From positions 1-9,529 of the forward strand of contig CAKQPE010000073.1 in the NCBI GenBank assembly GCA_934256695.1: a DNA stretch of 9,529 nt. The letters run 5' to 3'. The stretch comes from an uncultured Eubacteriales bacterium (lineage in GTDB: Bacteria > Bacillota > Clostridia > Lachnospirales > Anaerotignaceae). Within the stretch, counting starts at the first letter, position 1. Every line of letters begins with the position of its first letter. The notes beneath the pieces are model-generated. The model was given only the letters and a program-made list of their open reading frames with translations. It made no database searches and was not told where the DNA came from. Below, piece after piece: positions 1 through 6,129 of this stretch. The translations under genes were made by a program, and so were the position numbers.

Positions 1-884
1 ATACAGGTGTTGAGACACGCAATTACAAATATAAGTCCCAAAATTATAATTCCGACTTTTCCGAAAAGGAAAGAAACAAGGTTTGTAAGAACCTCGGCTC
101 CGTTTGACGCATCTGCAAAAGAACCGCCGGAAACAGCACCGGTATGTGCAAGAGCAGAGTAAACAACTATAAATAATGCTCCGGCAATAAGTCCCGCAAG
201 GATTATATATTTTACAACGGAGTTGTCATCGGATATGCCTTTGTTTCTTATGTTAAGGGATATAATTATGCCGAAATTAAGAGCGGCTATTGTATCCATT
301 GTAAGATAGCCGTCCAAAAATCCCTGAAGTACCGGAGAAGAAGCATATTTACCTGTAGGTGTGCCGTAACCGCCCGGTGAATGTAAAACGCAACCGATTA
401 CAATTATAAATATAAGTATCAAAAGCGTAGGGCCAAGGATTTTTCCGAGCCTGTCCGAAAGTTTTTCGGGATTTAATGCAAGGAAAAGAGCAACGGCAAA
501 GAAAATAAGAGGATATATAATTTTTGCCGCATAAGGTATGTTTGAAAAAAACGGTGTAACTGCCATTTCAAAGGAAGTTGAGGCAGTTCTCGGTATGGCA
601 AGGCAAGGACCTATTGAAAGATAGATCAAAAGTGTAAAGATGAAAGAAAATTTCTTGTTTACACGACTTGCAAGGTTATCAAGACCGCCGGATTTTGCTA
701 CAGCGGCAACACCGAGAATAGGTAGACATACCGCACTTAAAACAAATCCTGCCATGGCGATCCAGACAGAAGTACCGGCATGAAAGCCGAGAAACGGCGG
801 AAAAATAAGATTTCCCGCACCGAAAAACATTGAAAACAAGGGAATGCCGACGAATAAGCAATCACGCTTAGAAAGCTTGTTCAA
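1..884 (-). CDS. brnQ: Branched-chain amino acid:cation symporter (BrnQ/LIVCS family), C-terminal part missing
   Basis: Membrane carrier that imports leucine, isoleucine and valine with Na+ or H+ (family knowledge). The minus strand reads open for 294 codons, from TTG at 884-882 to the window edge. The family is usually about 430-450 aa, so roughly the last third is missing. Family hallmarks are visible: FFGAGNLIFPP (residues 20-30), the segment IGPCLAIPRTASTSFE (91-106), and a GYGTPTGKY stretch followed by GFLDGYLTMDTIAALNFG (172-205). At least seven hydrophobic helices are present. The TTG start is chosen because AGGAG (897-893) lies 8 bases upstream and the protein begins MNKLSKRD, directly before the first helix. 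There is no nearby in-frame ATG. It is transcribed divergently from the ribU-like gene. Family assignment is firm; the exact substrate is inferred. Confidence 0.93.
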   Translation of the reverse strand, partial: MNKLSKRDCLFVGIPLFSMFFGAGNLIFPPFLGFHAGTSVWIAMAGFVLSAVCLPILGVAAVAKSGGLDNLASRVNKKFSFIFTLLIYLSIGPCLAIPRTASTSFEMAVTPFFSNIPYAAKIIYPLIFFAVALFLALNPEKLSDRLGKILGPTLLILIFIIVIGCVLHSPGGYGTPTGKYASSPVLQGFLDGYLTMDTIAALNFGIIISLNIRNKGISDDNSVVKYIILAGLIAGALFIVVYSALAHTGAVSGGSFADASNGAEVLTNLVSFLFGKVGIIILGLIFVIACLNTC

Positions 885-929
885 AAAAATCACTCCTTTT
901 AAATTATATATTTCAGCATCTTTAAAATA

Positions 930-958
930 AGGATATAATAAAACCTAATTTAAATCAA
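930..958 (-). promoter_or_regulatory. Weak candidate promoter for brnQ
   Basis: On the minus strand, TTGATT (958-953) is followed after 17 bases by TATCCT (935-930). This would start RNA about 40 bases before the brnQ TTG. The -10 match is poor, so this is only the best candidate in the gap. Confidence 0.3.
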
Positions 959-1027
959 TGCTTTTTTAAAACTATGGACTTTGTGCCTATCGTAAATTAT
1001 GTAAAAAAGACTGCCGAGGCTTGGTGC

Positions 1028-1043
1028 AAAACCGCAGGGTTTT
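1028..1043. repeat. Short perfect inverted repeat in the brnQ/ribU divergent gap
   Basis: AAAACC (1028-1033) and GGTTTT (1038-1043) are perfect inverted copies around GCAG. The repeat lies in the most G/C-rich patch of an otherwise AT-rich gap (about 1011-1043) and 10 bases upstream of the ribU-like -35 box. It could be a regulator site or part of a longer RNA. I cannot match it to a known riboswitch class. Confidence 0.4.
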
Positions 1044-1053
1044 AATATATCTG

Positions 1054-1082
1054 TTGAATTTTATATAATTAAATGCTATTAT
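1054..1082 (+). promoter_or_regulatory. Sigma-A-type promoter for the RibU-like gene
   Basis: TTGAAT (1054-1059), a 17-base spacer, then TATTAT (1077-1082), with an extended -10 TG at 1074-1075. Transcription should start near 1089, giving a leader of about 36 bases. That makes an upstream TTG start at 1089 impossible from this promoter and supports the ATG at 1125. Confidence 0.7.
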
Positions 1083-1124
1083 ATTAATTTGAAATTTAAG
1101 CTTTTAATTTCGGGAGGAGTAACA

Positions 1125-1793
1125 ATGAACAAATCAGATAAAAATGTACGCAAACTTACAATGATAGGAATGCTTTGTGCAATAGCTTATGCGGTAATGG
1201 TAATCGGCCGTGTGCCTATAGTTTTGTTTTTGAAATATGACCCTAAAGATGTTGTAATAACCATAGGCGGATTTATATTCGGTCCCCTTTCGGCTTTTAC
1301 AATATCTGCCATAGTATCAATAATAGAAATGTTTACCGTAAGCGATACAGGCATTATAGGCTGTATAATGAATATACTTGCAAGCTGTAGTTTTGCCTGT
1401 ACAGCGGCTTTTATATATAAGAAAAAACACACTTTAAGAGGTGCTGTTGAAGGACTTTTATGCGGCCTTATAGGAATGACGATTATAATGGTTTTATGGA
1501 ACTATCTTGTTACGCCTATATATCTCGGCTATCCGAGAGAAGCGGTAGTAGAGCTTCTTTTGCCTGCCATAATACCTTTTAATCTGCTTAAAGGCGGAAT
1601 AAACATGGCCCTTGTACTGCTTTTGTATAAGCATGTCGTAAATGCTTTAAGACGTGCAAAGATGATTGATTTATCCAAAAACAGTGCCGAACAAAGCACT
1701 GTAACAAAAAATAACACAGGTGTGATGCTTGTTGCTGTGGTTATATTGGCAACGGCAATCCTTCTTGCACTTGTATTGAAGGGTGTTATTTAA
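1125..1793 (+). CDS. ribU: ECF transporter S component, RibU (riboflavin)-like
   Basis: Substrate-binding membrane subunit of an energy-coupling factor importer, most likely for riboflavin/FMN. It would work with a shared EcfA-EcfA'-EcfT module encoded elsewhere, since none is in this window. The 222-aa product has the RibU-type signature LKYDPKD followed by IGGFIFGPLSAF (residues 36-58), then LWNYLVTPIY (124-133) and LLPAIIPFNLLKGGIN (145-160). About six helices fill residues 10-172, as expected for an S component. After a polar linker (about 176-198) there is an extra hydrophobic helix (199-219), giving a likely seventh segment. The ATG start is preceded by GGGAGGAG (1112-1119), 5 bases away. 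No FMN (RFN) riboswitch is recognisable upstream. S-component family is certain; riboflavin specificity is inferred from motifs. Confidence 0.85.
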   Translation: MNKSDKNVRKLTMIGMLCAIAYAVMVIGRVPIVLFLKYDPKDVVITIGGFIFGPLSAFTISAIVSIIEMFTVSDTGIIGCIMNILASCSFACTAAFIYKKKHTLRGAVEGLLCGLIGMTIIMVLWNYLVTPIYLGYPREAVVELLLPAIIPFNLLKGGINMALVLLLYKHVVNALRRAKMIDLSKNSAEQSTVTKNNTGVMLVAVVILATAILLALVLKGVI

Positions 1794-1857
1794 ATGTTTA
1801 AAGCAATTTTTAAAAAAATGTAAAAATTTGTTTAAATTTTGTTCTAAAAAACAGTGT

Positions 1858-1873
1858 AGTATAGTGTTATACT
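1858..1873 (+). promoter_or_regulatory. Extended -10 promoter covered by a perfect dyad (candidate operator)
   Basis: TGTTATACT (1865-1873) is an extended -10 element without a good -35. The dyad AGTATA-GTGT-TATACT (1858-1873) is a perfect inverted repeat whose right arm is the -10 box itself, so a dimeric repressor bound here would block the promoter. It reads into the lipoprotein gene at 1935. The regulator is unknown. Confidence 0.5.
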
Positions 1874-1895
1874 TTTTAATATAAATTTATACTGG

Positions 1896-1919
1896 TTTTG
1901 CGGAATTTTTTCTGCAAAA
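1896..1919 (+). promoter_or_regulatory. Hairpin immediately upstream of the lipoprotein ribosome binding site
   Basis: A stem of 10 pairs (1896-1905 with 1910-1919, one G-U pair) closes on a TTTT loop. It ends one base before the AGGAGG at 1921-1926. It could stabilise the mRNA 5' end or affect ribosome loading. It has no T-run after it, so it is not a terminator. Confidence 0.5.
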
Positions 1920-1934
1920 AAGGAGGAATAAATT

Positions 1935-2378
1935 ATGAAAAAAACAGTTATTTTATTTACGGCGGCAGTTTTATCATTATCAATATTTTCGGCTTGTGGA
2001 ACGAAATCATCTTCAAGCTCATCTTCGGGTTCGGTTTCTTCTTCAGACGAAAACAGCTCGGGAATTACCGTATCAGGTGACGGCGTAGACGTTAACATTG
2101 ATTCAGACGGCAGTTCTTCCGAAAATGAAGCAGACAGCAGCAATGAAGGTACACTTTCGGTTGTAGATATAGTTTCTGGTGATTTTGAGTTTCAGGGTCT
2201 TGCAGATGATCACAGTGCAGAAGTATTGACATCTGATGGAGAGGTTGAGGTTTTCCAGTTTACAAGAGATTCCGTACGTGAAAAATTAAGCAGTATGAAT
2301 GTAGGCGATAAATTCAACTGTGATTATTATGTCGATAACAATACAAAGTCAAAAATAATAAGAAGAATTAACGATTAA
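1935..2378 (+). CDS. Small Ser/Asp-rich lipoprotein of unknown function
   Basis: A 147-aa predicted lipoprotein, attached to the outer face of the membrane. A KK-positive start and hydrophobic segment (residues 4-20) lead to the lipobox FSAC, with Cys21 as the modified residue. Residues 24-73 form a low-complexity Ser/Asp/Glu/Gly tether. The remaining 74 residues look like a small mostly-beta domain: DFEFQGLADDHSAEVLTSDG, then a short helix (REKLSSMN), then GDKFNCDYYVDNN and a final IIRRIND. The pattern of strand, short helix, strand with a conserved-looking VGD turn is OB-like, but this is only an impression. AGGAGG (1921-1926) sits 8 bases before the ATG. It has its own promoter and a hairpin after the stop, so it is probably monocistronic. 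I do not recognise a named family. Confidence 0.85.
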   Translation: MKKTVILFTAAVLSLSIFSACGTKSSSSSSSGSVSSSDENSSGITVSGDGVDVNIDSDGSSSENEADSSNEGTLSVVDIVSGDFEFQGLADDHSAEVLTSDGEVEVFQFTRDSVREKLSSMNVGDKFNCDYYVDNNTKSKIIRRIND

Positions 2379-2387
2379 ACAAATAAT

Positions 2388-2432
2388 ATATATACTTAAA
2401 GCTCCGATACAATCGGGGCTTTAAGTATATAT
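2388..2432 (+). terminator. Long hairpin after the lipoprotein gene, probable terminator
   Basis: A stem of about 21 pairs (2388-2408 with 2412-2432, one G-U pair) closes on the loop ACA and begins 9 bases after the stop codon. The inner part is G/C-rich. No T-run follows, so it may act partly as an mRNA 3' stabiliser. The symmetric stem could work in either direction. Confidence 0.65.
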
Positions 2433-2599
2433 GCGGAATATATTGAAAATTAAAAAGTGCATAAATATAAATAAAGCATAGCTTTGTTCGTTACTGCGAT
2501 ACGTACAATTATTTTTAATAAAATACAGCCGGATATATTAAATTTTCGCTTTATTGACATATATGTTTAAATAATTTGTGTAATTTTAAAATAAAGTTC
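2433..2599. other. AT-rich intergenic stretch upstream of dprA
   Basis: Together with the flanking hairpin and promoter this makes a 277-base gap without a gene. I see no open frame with a ribosome binding site. A perfect -35 hexamer TTGACA lies at 2554-2559, but its best -10 (TGTAAT, 2579-2584) is 19 bases away, so it is at most a second, weak promoter for dprA. Confidence 0.4.
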
Positions 2600-2628
2600 T
2601 TGAATTTAATTTAAAAAAGGCATATATT
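2600..2628 (+). promoter_or_regulatory. Sigma-A-type promoter for dprA-topA
   Basis: TTGAAT (2600-2605), 17 bases, TATATT (2623-2628). Transcription would start near 2635, leaving only about 20-30 bases of leader before the dprA start. Confidence 0.65.
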
Positions 2629-2655
2629 AGTATTGTTTTAACTCAAAGAAGGCAG

Positions 2656-3855
2656 GTGATATTTCTGGATAACAAAGATTATATAATGTGGCTGAGCAAG
2701 TCTCTTTATTTTAATTCAAAGAAAGTATATTATCTGCTGGATATATTCGGTTGTGCCGAAAATGTATTTAATGCCGAAAGAAAAGAGCTTTCGGATCTGA
2801 AAACATTAAAATCCGAAAATATTGATTTGATGTTTAAAAACAAAGATAAAATACCGTTATGGAAAAGTGACCTTGACAGGATTGGAGCAGAATACATTAC
2901 CTTTGAGGAAGAAAAATATCCGCAAAAGCTTAAAAATATGTATTCTCCGCCTGTGGGAATATATGTAAAGGGCAAACTTATTGAAGAAAAAATACCTTCT
3001 GTGGCAATTATAGGCTCAAGAAGATGCACGGCATACGGAAGCGAGACAGCAAAAATGTTTTCACGTGAACTTTCGGAAAAAGGAGTCTGCATAATAAGCG
3101 GAATGGCGGCGGGAATAGATTCTGTAGCTAATCAAGTGGCACTTAAAACAGGCGGATATACGGTTGCTGTTCTTGGTTTTGGATTCAATTTCTGTTATCC
3201 TTATGAAAACAGAAAGCTTATGGACGATATAGCGGAAAAAGGCTGCCTTATAAGTGAATATTCTCCGGATACAAAGCCTGAGGTATACTATTTTCCGAGA
3301 AGAAATGAATTAATAGCGGCATTGAGTGATGTTGTTGTAATAGTCGAAGCCGGCAAAAAGAGCGGAGCACTTATTACGGCAGATGCAGCCTGCCAGTATG
3401 GAAGGGAAGTAATGGCAGTTCCGTCAAATATAACAAGTCTTAACGGAAAAGGCGTAAACGAGCTTATACGTGACGGCTGTGCAGTTGCACTGGAAACCGA
3501 GGATATTATATTTTCATTAAAAAATATTTCTTATAATTTTGAAGAAAATATCGGAAACGAAAGGCAAAAAGACTATAAGCCGAGAGGTGAAAATGCAAAA
3601 AAAGAGCAGTCCGAAAAACAAACAGGTATTGCAAAAGAAGAAAATTTGAGTAAAATAAAAAAAACAGCTGTCGAGTTGGGATTAACTTCTTTTGCTGAGG
3701 AAATATATAATCTGCTTGGTTTTGAACCCGTATCTACAGACTATATTGCCGCAAAGACAAAATTTTCCGCAGCGGAAATTCAAAGCGGACTTGCTATGCT
3801 TGAAATATACGGAATAATAGAAAAATTACCTGGTGACAGGTTTGTAATAAAGTAA
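2656..3855 (+). CDS. dprA: DNA processing protein DprA (Smf)
   Basis: Binds single-stranded DNA taken up by the cell and loads RecA on it (family knowledge). The product is 399 aa if counted from GTG at 2656. Residues 1-75 are a helical N-terminal region. The Rossmann-like DprA core spans about 85-285: GSRRCTAYG (120-128), SGMAAGID (148-155), YPYEN (181-185), LISEYSP (198-204), RRNELIAALSD (215-225), SGALITADAA (236-245) and GVNELIRDG (266-274). A charged linker (about 288-343) leads to a C-terminal winged-helix domain (about 345-399). Two motif positions differ from the usual form: RNE instead of RNR, and PS instead of PG in the VPS stretch. The start is uncertain. GTG 2656 has poor ribosome binding site spacing, CTG 2665 follows AGGTGAT (2654-2660) well, and ATG 2686 lacks a site. 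It is followed by topA after 15 bases. Confidence 0.95.
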   Translation: MIFLDNKDYIMWLSKSLYFNSKKVYYLLDIFGCAENVFNAERKELSDLKTLKSENIDLMFKNKDKIPLWKSDLDRIGAEYITFEEEKYPQKLKNMYSPPVGIYVKGKLIEEKIPSVAIIGSRRCTAYGSETAKMFSRELSEKGVCIISGMAAGIDSVANQVALKTGGYTVAVLGFGFNFCYPYENRKLMDDIAEKGCLISEYSPDTKPEVYYFPRRNELIAALSDVVVIVEAGKKSGALITADAACQYGREVMAVPSNITSLNGKGVNELIRDGCAVALETEDIIFSLKNISYNFEENIGNERQKDYKPRGENAKKEQSEKQTGIAKEENLSKIKKTAVELGLTSFAEEIYNLLGFEPVSTDYIAAKTKFSAAEIQSGLAMLEIYGIIEKLPGDRFVIK

Positions 3856-3870
3856 ACATGAGGTGTTTTA

Positions 3871-5952
3871 ATGGCTAATAAAAATCTGGTTATTGTTGAG
3901 TCGCCTGCTAAAGCAAAGACTATTAAGAAATTTTTGGGAAGTAAATATAAAATAGAGGCTTCTATGGGTCACGTAAGAGACCTGCCGAAAAGTCAGCTTG
4001 GTGTAGACGTAGAAAATGACTTTGAACCGAAGTATATAACAATAAGAGGCAAAGGTGAGCTGCTTGCAAAACTGCGAAAAGAAATAAAAACAGCAGACAA
4101 AGTTTACCTTGCAACTGACCCTGACCGTGAGGGAGAGGCAATAAGCTGGCATCTGGTGGCGGCATTGGGGCTTGATAAGGATAAGTACAAAAGAATTACT
4201 TTCAACGAAATAACAAAAAATGCGGTTAAAAAATCCATAGCCGAGGCAAGGGACATAGACATGAATCTTGTTGACGCACAGCAGGCAAGACGTGTGCTTG
4301 ACAGAATAGTGGGCTATTTGATAAGCGATCTTCTTTGGAAAAAAGTAAAAAGAGGATTAAGCGGCGGTCGTGTTCAGTCTGTAGCATTAAGGATTATATG
4401 TGACAGAGAAGAAGAAATACGTTCTTTTATACCGGAAGAATACTGGTCTATAGATACAGAAATATCCGCAGGCACAAAGGAAAAATTTCAGGCCAAATAT
4501 TACGGAACAGACGGCAAAAAGACAGAGCTTAAAACAGGTGACGAGGCAGAAAAAATAGTTGCCGATGTTATAAATGCCGATTTTGATGTAAAAGAAATTA
4601 AAAAAGGCAAAAGAATGAAAAAACCGCTTCCGCCTTTTACAACAAGTACAATGCAGCAGGAAGCAAGCAAGTATCTTAACTTTACGGCACAGAAAACAAT
4701 GATGGTTGCTCAGCAGCTGTACGAAGGTGTTGACGTAAAAGGTCAGGGTACGATAGGTCTTTTGTCATATATCAGAACAGACTCCGTAAGAATTTCAGAT
4801 GATGCCTATGCCGAAATAAAGGAATATATAACTGAAAACTTAGGAGAAAAATACCTTGCAGAAGAAAGAGTTGTATATAAATCAAAGAACAATGCACAGG
4901 ACGCACATGAGGCAATAAGACCTACCCATGCGGAACTTGAGCCTGAAATGATTAAAGATTCCCTTACAAAGGAGCAATATAAACTGTATAAACTTGTTTG
5001 GGAAAGAACTATAGCCTGCCAGATGAAACCGGCAGAATACGAAAGCCAGTCAATTACTTTGCTGGCAGGAAACCATATGTTTAAGGCGTCGGGTTCACTC
5101 CTTACTTTTGAGGGATTTTTGAAAATATATAACAGAGTTGACGAAACACAGGAAAGCGGACTTCTTCCTGTTGTAAATGAAGGTGATAAGCTGAAAGCAA
5201 ATTCCGTAACGCCTTTACAGCATTTTACACAGCCGCCGGCAAGATTTTCCGATGCTTCACTTATTAAGACTCTTGAAGAAATAGGTGTTGGCAGACCAAG
5301 TACCTATGCACCTACAATAGCAACAATTATTGCAAGAAACTATGTTACAAAAGAAAAGAAAATGTTCTACACAACGGAACTTGGCGAAGTGGTAAACGAT
5401 ATTATGAAAAATTATTTCAAAAATATTGTAAATACGGATTTTACCGCCGCAATGGAAACTGATTTGGACAGTATAGAAGAAGGAAAAATAGACTGGAAGG
5501 AAATAATAAGAAGTTTCTATCCTATATTTGATTCCGAGCTTAAAAATGCACAGGAAAAGTTAAGCAAAATAGTTATAAAAGACGAAGTTACTGATGTAAT
5601 ATGCGAAAAATGCGGCAGCAACATGGTTATAAAATACGGTAAATATGGCAAATTTCTTGCTTGCCCTAATTTCCCGGCCTGCTCAAATGCAAAGCCGCTT
5701 TATGAAAGTGCGGGAGTGAAATGTCCTCTCTGCGGCGGAGATGTGCTTATAAAGAAAACAAAGAAGGGCAGAAAATATTTCGGCTGTGAAAATAACCCTG
5801 ACAAGTGTGAGTTTGTAAGTTGGAACAAGCCGGTTGAGAAGAAATGTCCTAAATGCGGAAGCTACATGGTAGAAAAGGGAACAAAGAATGTAAAACTTCT
5901 TTGCTCCAACGAGAAATGCGGATATTCTGAAGATAAAGAACAGCAGGATTAA
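3871..5952 (+). CDS. topA: DNA topoisomerase I (type IA)
   Basis: Relaxes negatively supercoiled DNA by passing strands through a transient single-strand break, acting at the nucoid. The 693-aa length is normal. The N-terminal Toprim domain (about 4-115) shows VESPAKAKTI with catalytic Glu10 and the metal-binding DPDRE with Asp83, Asp85 and Glu87. The catalytic tyrosine is Tyr300 in LLSYIRTDS. Other type IA motifs are LSGGRVQSVAL (163-173), DAHEAIRPT and EIGVGRPSTYAPTI. The C-terminal part carries three four-cysteine zinc ribbons, starting CEKC, CPLC and CPKC. ATG 3871 is preceded by GAGGTG (3860-3865), 5 bases away. It is the second gene of a dprA-topA operon, an arrangement common in Firmicutes, and is followed by a strong terminator. 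No truncation or missing catalytic residue is seen. Confidence 0.99.
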   Translation: MANKNLVIVESPAKAKTIKKFLGSKYKIEASMGHVRDLPKSQLGVDVENDFEPKYITIRGKGELLAKLRKEIKTADKVYLATDPDREGEAISWHLVAALGLDKDKYKRITFNEITKNAVKKSIAEARDIDMNLVDAQQARRVLDRIVGYLISDLLWKKVKRGLSGGRVQSVALRIICDREEEIRSFIPEEYWSIDTEISAGTKEKFQAKYYGTDGKKTELKTGDEAEKIVADVINADFDVKEIKKGKRMKKPLPPFTTSTMQQEASKYLNFTAQKTMMVAQQLYEGVDVKGQGTIGLLSYIRTDSVRISDDAYAEIKEYITENLGEKYLAEERVVYKSKNNAQDAHEAIRPTHAELEPEMIKDSLTKEQYKLYKLVWERTIACQMKPAEYESQSITLLAGNHMFKASGSLLTFEGFLKIYNRVDETQESGLLPVVNEGDKLKANSVTPLQHFTQPPARFSDASLIKTLEEIGVGRPSTYAPTIATIIARNYVTKEKKMFYTTELGEVVNDIMKNYFKNIVNTDFTAAMETDLDSIEEGKIDWKEIIRSFYPIFDSELKNAQEKLSKIVIKDEVTDVICEKCGSNMVIKYGKYGKFLACPNFPACSNAKPLYESAGVKCPLCGGDVLIKKTKKGRKYFGCENNPDKCEFVSWNKPVEKKCPKCGSYMVEKGTKNVKLLCSNEKCGYSEDKEQQD

Positions 5953-5958
5953 AAAATT

Positions 5959-6001
5959 AAGTCCAAAGCATTATTTTTTACGGCTTTGGACTTGTTTTTT
6001 T
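5959..6001 (+). terminator. Intrinsic terminator of dprA-topA
   Basis: A perfect 11-bp stem (5959-5969 with 5983-5993) closes on a 13-base T-rich loop and is followed by G and seven Ts (5995-6001). Its 3' end overlaps the rpsB -35 region. Confidence 0.93.
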
Positions 6002-6020
6002 GTTTGACTTGTGATAAAAT
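5992..6020 (+). promoter_or_regulatory. Extended -10 promoter for rpsB, overlapping the topA terminator
   Basis: TTGTTT (5992-5997), 17 bases, TAAAAT (6015-6020), with TG at 6012-6013 making an extended -10. The -35 lies inside the topA terminator's stem end and T-run. An alternative -35, TTGACT (6004-6009), has no well-spaced -10. RNA would start near 6027. Confidence 0.6.
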
Positions 6021-6042
6021 ACCATACGTTACTGAAAACACA

Positions 6043-6102
6043 CCTATTTCCAATATTGCTATGGTGCCTGCACATACAGGTTGTGCGACAGATGGAAATG
6101 GG
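6043..6102 (+). promoter_or_regulatory. Structured 5' leader of rpsB, candidate S2-binding autoregulatory RNA
   Basis: About 100 bases of leader precede rpsB. CCTATTTCCA (6043-6052) pairs with TGGAAATGGG (6093-6102), giving 10 pairs with one G-U. Inside it, CCTG (6067-6070) pairs with CAGG (6077-6080), leaving the loop CACATA. CACA of that loop can pair with TGTG (6082-6085), forming an H-type pseudoknot. Alternatively GCACA (6070-6074) pairs with TGTGC (6082-6086). Leaders of rpsB in gamma-proteobacteria are bound by S2 itself; that the same applies here is inference. Confidence 0.5.
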
Positions 6103-6129
6103 GAGGATTAACCAATAGGAGGAAATACA

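Noticed and set aside
679..861. Minus-strand open frame, cysteine-rich 60 aa
   Set aside because: Lies inside brnQ on the same strand in another frame; it has no ribosome binding site and brnQ is clearly the true reading.
1089..1124. TTG at 1089 as start of the RibU-like protein
   Set aside because: It lies at the expected transcript start, has no ribosome binding site, and the added residues would be encoded by the ribosome binding site of the ATG at 1125.
960..1124. FMN, THF or preQ1 riboswitch upstream of the S component
   Set aside because: None of the conserved core stretches of these classes is seen, and the best promoter lies downstream of the G/C-rich patch, leaving only about 36 bases of leader.
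1823..1840. AAAATTT/AAATTTT hairpin as terminator of the RibU-like gene
   Set aside because: The stem is made of A-T pairs only and is not followed by a continuous T-run; too weak to call.
1844..2143. Minus-strand open frame of 99 aa opposite the first lipoprotein
   Set aside because: A shadow of the Ser/Glu-rich tether codons; the plus-strand frame has a lipobox, ribosome binding site, promoter and terminator.
6098..6118. Short upstream open frame before rpsB (ATG then 5 codons then TAG)
   Set aside because: Too short to judge, with no proper spacing to a ribosome binding site, and it lies in a stem of the leader.
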